Shown piece by piece: positions 7,757-14,216 of a stretch of 14,216 bases of DNA. Both the position numbers and the translations under genes were made by a program. Position 1 is the stretch's first letter. Each line of letters begins with the position of its first letter. This DNA comes from Candidatus Latescibacterota bacterium (lineage in GTDB: Bacteria; Krumholzibacteriota; Krumholzibacteriia; Krumholzibacteriales; WJIX01), in the NCBI GenBank assembly GCA_030643145.1, contig DAOWMJ010000024.1:1-14216 (forward strand). Reading direction: 5' to 3'. The notes under the pieces are model-generated. The model ran no database searches, had not been told where the DNA came from, and saw only the letters and a list, made by a program, of their open reading frames with translations.

Positions 7757-8743
7757 CTATCTATATTTCTTCTTCTTTTCCTCTTTGTCGGTTAACGCGA
7801 CGCCATGATTACGGAATATCCTCTTCACCTCATTATGGATTGGTATACCAGTTACCAAAGGTACCAATTTAACAGCGGCGTACTCAACTTCGCCTTTTCT
7901 GGAGATCTCAAGCTCAAGTTTCCCCAGGTACTTACCGCTGCCCCCCACTCCAAGGAGCAATGTTTCGCCTATCTTTTCCATTTCTTCAATCCTTGTATTA
8001 CCGTGCCCGACTATAGCCACATCAAAAAGAGGCACATCTTCTAGAAGCCGTTTTGTATTATCAACCCCCATATGACTCAGCACTATCAGAAAATCAGCTT
8101 CCTTCTTCATCAGCTTAGCTACGGATTTAAGTGTTTCCACAGCCGGCTCAAGCCTGAATTTTGAACGATCTATATAATCCGGAAATCGCATCGAATCATC
8201 CAGAACACCAGTTATTCCCACCTTCAAACCAGTATCAAATTCCTTTATTATATAGGCGGGCTCGAAAATCCTCGTGCCATTTTCAGAATAAACAAGATTG
8301 GAAACCAGAAAATCAAAGGAGGAAAGAACCGCAATATCAATTAAATAATCCAACCCGAAGATATACTCTATCTCACCCGGAGTAAAAACATCGAGTCCCA
8401 TTATCTCATAGCATTCCATTATCAAGCTTGCTTCATTCTTTGTAAAGGACAGATCCAGGCTGAAATCATCACCGCTGTTGAGGAAAAGAAGATTGTGGGA
8501 TTTTGCTCTTGTTCTCTCAACAAATGTAGCCATGCGGCCAAGCCCGCCCATATCCTGAACCGCGCACCCGCACGATCTTATTTTTCCATGCAGATCGCTT
8601 GTAAAAAGAAGAGTCAGGTCAGTTTTGCCTGTCAACTTTCTTTTCTCCTTTTTATTATCTTTTGAACAAGAAACAATAAGAGAAAAAACAAGAAAGAGAA
8701 CAAGTGATGAAACGATGCCACACCTCTTTAACATAATTAACAT
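7757..8743 (-). CDS. Metallophosphatase (5'-nucleotidase-like) lipoprotein
   Basis: A 328-residue lipoprotein with signal peptide and lipobox IVSC (lipidated Cys26). The mature part resembles the N-terminal calcineurin-like metallophosphatase domain of UshA-type 5'-nucleotidases, acting outside the cytoplasm. Metal-site motifs are FTSDLHGKI (Asp50, His52), NSGDDF (Asp92), VSNL (Asn149), VLSHMG (His224) and VGHGN (His247). The last is GHGN rather than the usual GHTH, so one ligand appears changed. SCGC (57-60) followed by GGLGR (66-70) is a variant seen in a subgroup of these proteins. The C-terminal substrate-binding domain of full-length 5'-nucleotidases (usually above 500 residues in total) is absent, so the substrate cannot be named. 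The C-terminus is a lysine-rich tail. The ATG at 8743 follows GAGG by 8 bases. It is divergent from the TPR lipoprotein gene. Confidence 0.8.
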   Translation of the reverse strand: MLIMLKRCGIVSSLVLFLVFSLIVSCSKDNKKEKRKLTGKTDLTLLFTSDLHGKIRSCGCAVQDMGGLGRMATFVERTRAKSHNLLFLNSGDDFSLDLSFTKNEASLIMECYEIMGLDVFTPGEIEYIFGLDYLIDIAVLSSFDFLVSNLVYSENGTRIFEPAYIIKEFDTGLKVGITGVLDDSMRFPDYIDRSKFRLEPAVETLKSVAKLMKKEADFLIVLSHMGVDNTKRLLEDVPLFDVAIVGHGNTRIEEMEKIGETLLLGVGGSGKYLGKLELEISRKGEVEYAAVKLVPLVTGIPIHNEVKRIFRNHGVALTDKEEKKKKYR

Positions 8744-9053
8744 CTTGTTACCTCACAGTATCGGAACCATAGTATTTAACATCCACTCGCGTTTGCATAT
8801 TTATAATTGGGCCGGCAAACTTCATTTCGGGGTTCAATCGTCAACAAACTTCCAAAATTGGATTGCAGAAGCCACTTCTGGAATATAATCAAATTATACT
8901 GCTCTTTTCCAGTAACAAGATTAGTTCAGAAAGTATTTAGCAATTAAATTGATTTTTTTGTCTCATTGCGTCTTTTAAAAAGTTTATACTTGCATCCCGG
9001 GCATCTAACCTATTGATTTTCTATTGAAGAAATAATCAGAAAGGAAATCGAAT
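8744..9053. promoter_or_regulatory. Divergent intergenic region with several short dyads
   Basis: This 310-bp region separates the leftward metallophosphatase gene from the rightward TPR lipoprotein gene and must hold the promoters of both. Visible structure: GTTTGC/GCAAAC arms at 8791-8796 and 8815-8820 around an A/T-rich core; CAGAAG-CCA-CTTCTG at 8866-8880; and TATAAT-CAA-ATTATA at 8884-8898, which places a TATAAT on both strands. TATACT at 8985-8990 is a possible -10 for the rightward gene. None of these has a convincing -35 partner, and no -24/-12 promoter is present. The rightward ribosome-binding site is AAGGAAA (about 9041-9047). Confidence 0.4.
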
Positions 9054-10154
9054 ATGCTAAAAGCTGGAAGATCCCGGATTACTAACATAATTTTAATGCC
9101 GTCAATAATTGTTATTCTCGCCGGATGCGCCGGGCCCACCCCGCGCAAACCTGTCACCGGAGAAACGGAAGATCCCGTAAAGATAACACCGCAGCAGTCA
9201 GCCGAGTTCATAATAGTTGACGCAAATCAGACAGCCGCCGCCGGGAACCTTAAAAAGGCCGCTTTTATGCTCGAAGATCTCATCCAATCACAGCCGGAAA
9301 ATATAAAAGCCCTGAGATTGCTTGCCAAAATCTATAATTCCCTCGGCAAAGAGGACAAATCGTTATCTCTATGGGAAAGAGTATTCTCGCTTGATCCTTA
9401 CGACCCGGATGCCGTTTATGAAACGGGACAAGCTCTGGCCTCCCGCCAAAACTGGTCACAACTGAGATTGCACATTCAAGAACTGGAAAAGAGCGGTAAA
9501 GCTGACAATAGACATTTTCTACTGATTGGGCGGGCAGATATACATCTCGGATATAAAACGGAAGCTGAAAAATACCTGCAGAAGGCGAAAGGACTGCAAC
9601 AAACGGACATTCTCCTGGGGAAATTGTATTACGGGCAAGGTAGATATTCAAAAGCTGAAACGGCTTTTAAAAGAGCTTTGCGAAAAAATCCCAATAACTA
9701 TTCAGTCCATCTTCACCTGGGATATATTAATTACAGCAGAGAAAGATACAGCGCCGCCGTTGAGCACTATCGAAAAGCAACCAGCATATCGATCAATGAT
9801 TCTCATACCTATTTATGCTTGGCAGCCGTTTATCAGAAAATGGGGGATTCTGCCTCCGCTATAAAATATTTTGAAAATGGTCTTTCACTAACCGGCACAC
9901 CTGGAATCGAGAGAAAAAAGGCCTATAATACTCTCTGTCGTCTTCTTGTTAAGACCGGTAACATACAAAAAATCTATTCAATCATACGGCGTGGACTTAA
10001 AGAGTTTCCTGACTCTGGAGGATTATATTTTTATTGGGGAATAATCCTTTTAAAAGATGGCTCCCCAACCAGCGCCAAGAGCAAATTCAAAAAAGCGGCC
10101 CAGGATCCGATCTGGAGAAAAGCAGCGCTCCAAAGATTTCATTCGATTCACTAG
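9054..10154 (+). CDS. TPR-repeat lipoprotein
   Basis: A 366-residue predicted lipoprotein: signal peptide with lipobox ILAGC (Cys25), a Pro/Thr/Glu-rich linker (28-45), then tetratricopeptide repeats over most of the protein (about 50-355). Clear repeat units include AALRL-type helices around 65-110, the GRYSKAETAFKRAL unit near 197-209, the ERYSAAVEHYRKAT unit near 230-243 and the GDSASAIKYFENGL unit near 264-277. TPR proteins serve as protein-protein scaffolds; tethered to a membrane by lipid, this one could act in outer-membrane assembly, secretion or signal presentation. AAGGAAA precedes the ATG by a normal distance. An 81-bp gap separates it from the histidine kinase gene in the same direction. 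Because it sits beside the two-component system it could be an accessory sensor, but that is inference from position. Confidence 0.85.
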   Translation: MLKAGRSRITNIILMPSIIVILAGCAGPTPRKPVTGETEDPVKITPQQSAEFIIVDANQTAAAGNLKKAAFMLEDLIQSQPENIKALRLLAKIYNSLGKEDKSLSLWERVFSLDPYDPDAVYETGQALASRQNWSQLRLHIQELEKSGKADNRHFLLIGRADIHLGYKTEAEKYLQKAKGLQQTDILLGKLYYGQGRYSKAETAFKRALRKNPNNYSVHLHLGYINYSRERYSAAVEHYRKATSISINDSHTYLCLAAVYQKMGDSASAIKYFENGLSLTGTPGIERKKAYNTLCRLLVKTGNIQKIYSIIRRGLKEFPDSGGLYFYWGIILLKDGSPTSAKSKFKKAAQDPIWRKAALQRFHSIH

Positions 10155-10170
10155 GAAATGACAAATTATC

Positions 10171-10199
10171 TTGAACCGTCTCTCTTTTCCGATTATTCT
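10171..10199 (+). promoter_or_regulatory. Weak candidate promoter for the kinase/regulator pair
   Basis: TTGAAC (10171-10176), a 17-base spacer and TATTCT (10194-10199) lie in the 81-bp gap before the kinase gene. It is a modest match, but the gap is longer than needed for a simple operon joint and the kinase gene has its own strong ribosome-binding site (AAGGAG). Read-through from the TPR gene is equally possible. Confidence 0.25.
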
Positions 10200-10235
10200 C
10201 GCCTTAACACAATGACTTGATAAGGAGATACAGGT

Positions 10236-11588
10236 ATGAATAAATTGGGAGTGCTGTCCATATTCAGAAACGGCTGGATGATTATAGCTCTTCTCATAGT
10301 TACAGCAATTCTTTTATCCACAAACTGGTACTATTACACTAAGACCCGGGAACACCTCGACAATGAATTCGGAGTTCGACTTCAGTCGGTTGCCTCTCTG
10401 GTTTCTTCCAACCTTGAGGCCGGATTATTTCAACCTGACGCCGACCCTTACTATCTAACTCTTCCTGAAGAAATCATTTCCAGATTGGAAAATATTCAAT
10501 CCGCATATTCTCTTTCCAACATCCTTGTCTTAAGAGAAGATGGCATAACCCTTTTCTCGCTTAACTCATATCTTATTCCATCAGGCGACCAGTACCCTAT
10601 GTGGAATATGGATTATCAAACAATTGTAAAAGCCCTTGAAGGAACTTCTTCTTCCACAGCCCTGTACAAATCCCCCGGAGGCACTTATATGAAGGCGGGA
10701 TACGCCCCTATAGCTCCCGAGGGGGAAGCGTCTGAATTCGTAGTAACTGTGGAAGCCAACGCTGCATTTCTTAAAAGCTTTCACGACATAAAATCACTAC
10801 TGACAATTATTACCGCTATTTCAATCATTGCTATCATTCTCTTTATAAGCTTTGTCCTTAAAGCCACCGGCGCGCTTATTAAAGCACGCGAATCCCTGAT
10901 GCACTCGGAAACCCTGGCAACTGTAGGCAGGATGACAGCCGGAATAGCTCACGAGATAAGAAACCCTCTCTTTATTATTAGAAGCAGCGCAGAAATACTG
11001 AGGGAAAAACATCCCGCGGAAACGGATGAAATAGATGAATTTATTATCGAGGAAGTTGACAGACTGGACAGGACGCTTACCGAATACCTTTTATTTTCAC
11101 AAAATAAACAGGCCGGCAAACACTCTATCGATCTTATAAAGATTCTAAACAAAAGCCGGCGTCTTGCCGAAAAAGGCTCGGAGCGACATAAGGTCACTAT
11201 TAAAACAAATTATTCGACAGACTCAGCGCCATTTGTAGGTGAAGAGAAACAACTAATGCAATCCTTTCTTAACATTCTTATTAACGCGATACAAGCAACT
11301 CCGGAAAATGGAAAGATAGAAATCCTGTTTAAAGAGCTCGGCGATGAGTACATAATCAAGTTCAGGGATAATGGCCAAGGTATACACGGAAAAACTATCG
11401 AGAAGATTTTTGAACCATTCTTCACGACGAAATCAACGGGAAGCGGGTTAGGCCTGGCTATCGTCAAGAAAACGATCGAAGCTCATAATGGAAAAATCTC
11501 TGCTAAAAGTAAGATAAACTCGGGAACTACAGTTACAATCCACCTCCCTCATAAAATCAGTCCAGAGTCAGGAGAAATCAATGAGTAA
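10236..11588 (+). CDS. Membrane sensor histidine kinase (NtrB/ZraS-like)
   Basis: A 450-residue inner-membrane kinase. Membrane helix 1 (about 13-30) and helix 2 (about 187-208) enclose an extracytoplasmic sensor domain of about 150 residues with no motif I recognise. A short linker follows without an obvious HAMP or cytoplasmic PAS domain. The dimerisation domain has the H box GIAHEIRNPL (phospho-acceptor His239). The ATPase domain has the N box NILINAIQA (Asn350 region), G1 DNGQGI (Asp378), F box FEPFFTTK and G2 GSGLGLAIV. This H-box type is typical of kinases that pair with sigma54-activating regulators. AAGGAG lies 8 bases before the ATG. The stop codon overlaps the regulator's start (ATGAGTAA), so the two are translationally coupled and very likely cognate partners. 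The input signal is unknown and probably extracytoplasmic. Confidence 0.92.
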   Translation: MNKLGVLSIFRNGWMIIALLIVTAILLSTNWYYYTKTREHLDNEFGVRLQSVASLVSSNLEAGLFQPDADPYYLTLPEEIISRLENIQSAYSLSNILVLREDGITLFSLNSYLIPSGDQYPMWNMDYQTIVKALEGTSSSTALYKSPGGTYMKAGYAPIAPEGEASEFVVTVEANAAFLKSFHDIKSLLTIITAISIIAIILFISFVLKATGALIKARESLMHSETLATVGRMTAGIAHEIRNPLFIIRSSAEILREKHPAETDEIDEFIIEEVDRLDRTLTEYLLFSQNKQAGKHSIDLIKILNKSRRLAEKGSERHKVTIKTNYSTDSAPFVGEEKQLMQSFLNILINAIQATPENGKIEILFKELGDEYIIKFRDNGQGIHGKTIEKIFEPFFTTKSTGSGLGLAIVKKTIEAHNGKISAKSKINSGTTVTIHLPHKISPESGEINE

Positions 11589-12924
11589 AGTTCTTGTTGT
11601 CGACGACGAAGAAAAAATTATTAAACTCCTTTCCGATAAAATTTCAAGGGAAGGACATGACGTAGAAACCAGCTCAAGCGGTAAAGAAGCCCTCGAAATA
11701 ATAAGGAAATCACATCCCGATATCGTACTGTGCGACCTGAGACTTGGTGAAATGGACGGGCTCGAGCTCCTCCGCGCGGCCAAGAAAGAATATCCCCAAA
11801 CCGACTTTATAATTATGACAGCTTACGCAAGCGCTAAAACAGCTGTAACCGCTATGAGAGAAGGAGCATATGAATACCTTATAAAACCGTTCCAGATGGA
11901 AGAAGTCCTGCTTCTGCTGAAAAGGATTCAGGAGAGACAAAACCTTATGGCTGAAAATAGCGCTCTAAGGGAAAATGCCGCGCTTAAAGAATCCGATCGT
12001 AAAATTATCGGCTCCTCCAGGGAAATCACTAATATCATAACCCAAATCGGAAAGGTCGCTATTACTGACACCCCTGTTCTCATTCATGGTGAAAGTGGTA
12101 CAGGTAAGGAATTAGCGGCGGAGTTAATACATTCCAGAAGCGCCAGGGCAGAAAAACCGTTCATAATCTTAAATTGCGCGGCGATACCAGAATCTCTTAT
12201 GGAATCGGAACTTTTTGGCCACGAGAAAGGAGCTTTTACCGACGCTTCAACTAAAAAGCCAGGCGTGTTCAGTCTCGCGGACTCAGGAACACTATTTCTC
12301 GATGAAATCGGAGACATGCCCTTACCGATCCAGGCCAAACTTCTTCGGGTCATCGAAAACGGCGAATTCCTGCCACTTGGTAGTTCAAAGATAATAAAAG
12401 TTAATGTCAGAATTGTGGCGGCTTCTAACAAAAACCTTGATAAATTAAGCAAGGATGGAATGTTCAGAATGGACCTCCTGTTCAGATTAAATGTGTTTCC
12501 AATAACAATACCTCCGCTTCGTGAAAGAAAATCAGATATTATTCCAATCGCGACCAGCTTCCTGCTAAAGCTTGGGAGACCCGCGGACGAGATATCTCTG
12601 GATGTTAAAGAACTTCTCTTGAACTACTCCTGGCCTGGTAATGCTCGTGAATTGAGAAATGTCCTGGAAAGAGCCCGGATCCTCGCCGGTTCCGAACAAA
12701 TCTCAACCAGTCATTTCAATCTATTCGGAGATAAGAAGGAGGAATCCCACGAGGATTTACTCAATTCACTCCTCGGTGAAAGAAGCCTTCCCGAAATTGA
12801 AAAGATTCTTATCGAAAAAGCGCTTGAAAAATCGGCTGGAAACAAGAGCAAAGCCTCCAAGATACTGGGTATAACAAGAAGAACTCTCTATGGAAAACTG
12901 GATAAATATAAAATTCGACATTAA
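11581..12924 (+). CDS. Sigma54-dependent response regulator (NtrC family)
   Basis: A 447-residue transcriptional activator with the three classical domains. Receiver (about 1-120): acidic pair Asp8/Asp9, phospho-acceptor Asp52 in VLCDLRLG, Thr80, Lys102. AAA+ domain (about 140-370): Walker A GESGTGKE (170-177), Walker B LFLDEIG (Asp241, Glu242), arginine-finger region FRMDLLFRLNVFPI and the WPGNARELRN motif. Here the sigma54-contact loop reads GAFTDA (217-222) rather than the canonical GAFTGA. The C-terminal Fis-type helix-turn-helix (about 405-447) has NKSKASKILGITRRTLYGKL. A good ribosome-binding site (AGGAG) lies within the end of the kinase gene, which overlaps by 8 bases. The product should hydrolyse ATP to open sigma54 promoters; the consensus sigma54 promoter and paired dyads just downstream (12941-13068) are its obvious targets. 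Confidence 0.95.
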   Translation: MSKVLVVDDEEKIIKLLSDKISREGHDVETSSSGKEALEIIRKSHPDIVLCDLRLGEMDGLELLRAAKKEYPQTDFIIMTAYASAKTAVTAMREGAYEYLIKPFQMEEVLLLLKRIQERQNLMAENSALRENAALKESDRKIIGSSREITNIITQIGKVAITDTPVLIHGESGTGKELAAELIHSRSARAEKPFIILNCAAIPESLMESELFGHEKGAFTDASTKKPGVFSLADSGTLFLDEIGDMPLPIQAKLLRVIENGEFLPLGSSKIIKVNVRIVAASNKNLDKLSKDGMFRMDLLFRLNVFPITIPPLRERKSDIIPIATSFLLKLGRPADEISLDVKELLLNYSWPGNARELRNVLERARILAGSEQISTSHFNLFGDKKEESHEDLLNSLLGERSLPEIEKILIEKALEKSAGNKSKASKILGITRRTLYGKLDKYKIRH

Positions 12925-12940
12925 GGTCATCATCGGTCTG

Positions 12941-12979
12941 TGTACGACATGGTACATCAAAAATGTACCATTCGGTACA
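12941..12979 (+). promoter_or_regulatory. Paired dyads, probable enhancer site for the NtrC-type regulator
   Basis: Two imperfectly identical dyads of the form TGTAC-N6-GTACA lie at 12941-12956 (TGTACG-ACAT-GGTACA) and 12964-12979 (TGTACC-ATTC-GGTACA). Their spacing is 23 bp, about two helical turns, so both would face the same side of the DNA. The inner halves also form a perfect 9-bp inverted repeat (ATGGTACAT / ATGTACCAT, 12949-12971). They lie about 100-140 bp upstream of the predicted sigma54 start, the usual range for enhancer-bound activators, and directly after the gene of such an activator. Binding by that regulator is inference; the dyads themselves are plain in the sequence. Confidence 0.8.
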
Positions 12980-13053
12980 ATAACTCGAAAAAGCATTGCG
13001 GAGTCTTAATGCTAATATACCATATTACAATGCGTTATAGGCAAAATGCTCTG

Positions 13054-13068
13054 TGGCACAGCACTTGC
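13054..13068 (+). promoter_or_regulatory. Sigma54 (-24/-12) promoter of the helical secreted protein
   Basis: TGGCAC (13054-13059), five bases, then TTGC (13065-13068) matches the sigma54 core consensus at every defined position, with GG and GC in the -24 and -12 places. Transcription would start near 13080, giving a leader of about 20 nt that contains the ribosome-binding site AGGAG (13087-13091) 8 bases before the ATG. No competing sigma70-type promoter is evident between 12925 and 13100. Confidence 0.88.
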
Positions 13069-13099
13069 CCTGTTGAAAGATCAAAAAGGAGATTTCAAA

Positions 13100-14216
13100 A
13101 TGATTTACTCAAAGAAAATGGCCTGTTTCATACTGATTTTTCTATCGGTACTCACTTTGTCAGAAGCGGCAAAGGCTCAGAACATAGACAACTTAAAAAT
13201 ACAAACCGCCCTCAAATGGACTGACGAAATAATAAGGGAATCCGAAGAAATTGTTAATAAAAGCCGGAGCCAGAAAGCCCGCGTAACATGGGAAAAAGCG
13301 TTTGCTCTTCAGAGCAGAGCCTACCGTGAAGCTAACTCCGGCAACTTTAATGATTACCATAAAAACACAATAGCCTATAAGCTTACAATGGAAGCCCGTA
13401 ACCAGGCGAAACGAGCTATAGCCCTCGCCAAAATTGAAACCAGGATGGTTGAAAAACATAGAATGGTTTTTGAAAGGACACGCGAGAGATTAATTAATCT
13501 TAACGGGCGAATAATTGAAACGGGTATAGAGGATATGAAAACCCGGAAACTTATCCGCGATTCCAATCTGATGCTTGAGAAATCACATACGCATATTACT
13601 CAAATGCGCACCCAACTTGCTTTCAATCTGACCCTTAACGCCCAAAAACTGGTAAGCCGCGCCGAAAACAGGTTTAGAAAGGTAAACAGCCTCAGGAAAA
13701 TGTGTCTGCGCAGACTATCTCTGATGAAAGGATTAACATCCCGCGCGGGTAACCGTGTTGAAGATAGCGCAGATCAGAAAAGCAGGGCACGGCTTGCAAT
13801 GGCGGAAAGCCAACTTGAGAAAGCAAAGTCTTTCTTTAGAGAAGGCAGATATAACGCCTGTAGAATTTCCATACTAAAGAGCGAAAAAATCATGAGAAGC
13901 CTGATAAATAACATCAATCCTACCGGCAAGAACCAAGTTGATAATATGCTCAAACAAACATGGCAATTCTACGAAAAAACCAGAGAGGCGATTGAAGCTT
14001 CCGGGCAATCATCCGGCAACCGATTTCTTAAACAGGCCGAAAAAACACTTCAACAGGCTGAAAAAAAGATAGAAAACGGAAATCCTGATCAAGCAAAAAA
14101 ACTGATAATCAGAGCGCGCTCCACACTAAGGGAGGCCTCGACTGCCGCTGTGTCAAATCTCTCGAAAGAAAAAATAGAAGCAAAGCTTGAGAAACTGAAA
14201 ATCAAGAACACTGACA
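13100..14216 (+). CDS. Secreted, helical-repeat protein of unknown function (3' end outside window)
   Basis: Translation from the ATG at 13100 stays open to the right edge (372 codons seen, no stop). The start is fixed by AGGAG 8 bases upstream and by a signal peptide (MIYSKK, hydrophobic core, AKA near residues 24-26, then QN). The signal peptide has no lipobox, so the protein should be exported to the periplasm or beyond. The mature part is almost all predicted helix, rich in Lys, Arg, Glu, Ala and Gln, with very few Pro, Trp or Gly. Two segments align to each other as a helix-turn-helix unit of about 38 residues (231-268 with turn REGRYNA, 308-346 with turn ENGNPDQ); a weaker third copy spans about 66-103 (turn NSGNFND). 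The pattern is TPR-like or coiled-coil in type. I do not recognise the family. Expression should depend on the upstream sigma54 promoter and the adjacent two-component system. Confidence 0.85.
   Translation, partial: MIYSKKMACFILIFLSVLTLSEAAKAQNIDNLKIQTALKWTDEIIRESEEIVNKSRSQKARVTWEKAFALQSRAYREANSGNFNDYHKNTIAYKLTMEARNQAKRAIALAKIETRMVEKHRMVFERTRERLINLNGRIIETGIEDMKTRKLIRDSNLMLEKSHTHITQMRTQLAFNLTLNAQKLVSRAENRFRKVNSLRKMCLRRLSLMKGLTSRAGNRVEDSADQKSRARLAMAESQLEKAKSFFREGRYNACRISILKSEKIMRSLINNINPTGKNQVDNMLKQTWQFYEKTREAIEASGQSSGNRFLKQAEKTLQQAEKKIENGNPDQAKKLIIRARSTLREASTAAVSNLSKEKIEAKLEKLKIKNTD

Noticed and set aside
7570..7872. 100-codon plus-strand frame between the two minus-strand lipoprotein genes
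   Set aside because: It has no ribosome-binding site, overlaps the metallophosphatase gene antisense and its composition looks like translated A/T-rich intergenic DNA.
12940..13224. 94-codon plus-strand frame across the control region
   Set aside because: It runs through the dyads and the sigma54 promoter, lacks a ribosome-binding site and overlaps the real gene starting at 13100, which has a signal peptide and a strong ribosome-binding site.

Overview
The window comes from a bacterium with a Gram-negative-type (diderm) envelope. It holds part of a 16S rRNA gene, a bifunctional class A penicillin-binding protein, three predicted lipoproteins with lipobox cysteines and a two-component system of the NtrB/NtrC type. 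The 16S 5' region (GGCGTGGATTAGGCATGCAAG and its flanks) does not look like Proteobacteria or Firmicutes. It suggests a deep-branching or candidate phylum, but I cannot place it without a search. Base composition is moderate to AT-leaning and no mobile element is visible.

Layout: (1) 1-973, minus strand: 5' part of a 16S rRNA gene running off the left edge, with a leader, boxA-like elements and two near-consensus tandem sigma70-type promoters between 974 and 1263. (2) 1551-3650, plus: a PBP1A-type peptidoglycan synthase, divergent from the rRNA operon. (3) 3768-6594, minus: a compact operon yhaM-like nuclease - alr (alanine racemase) - deoC (deoxyribose-phosphate aldolase), with its own promoter near 6638-6667. 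(4) 6779-8743, minus: a lipoprotein of unknown function, closed by a strong hairpin terminator, and upstream of it a lipoprotein of the calcineurin-like/5'-nucleotidase metallophosphatase family. (5) 8744-9053: a 310-bp divergent intergenic region rich in short dyads. (6) 9054-12924, plus: TPR-repeat lipoprotein, membrane sensor histidine kinase and sigma54-dependent response regulator, the last two translationally coupled. (7) 13100 to the right edge, plus: a secreted, almost wholly helical protein whose 3' end is outside the window.

The most interesting part is regions 6-7. Directly after the sigma54 activator gene lie two copies of a TGTAC-N6-GTACA dyad spaced 23 bp apart, then a full consensus -24/-12 promoter (TGGCAC-N5-TTGC), then a good ribosome-binding site and the start of the helical protein. 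This reads as a self-contained circuit: the kinase senses an envelope or external signal, phosphorylates the activator, the activator binds the dyads about 100-140 bp upstream of the start site, and sigma54 RNA polymerase makes the exported helical-repeat protein. The signal and the job of the exported protein are unknown. The rest of the window is ordinary housekeeping: cell wall precursor and polymer synthesis, nucleoside catabolism and RNA turnover.
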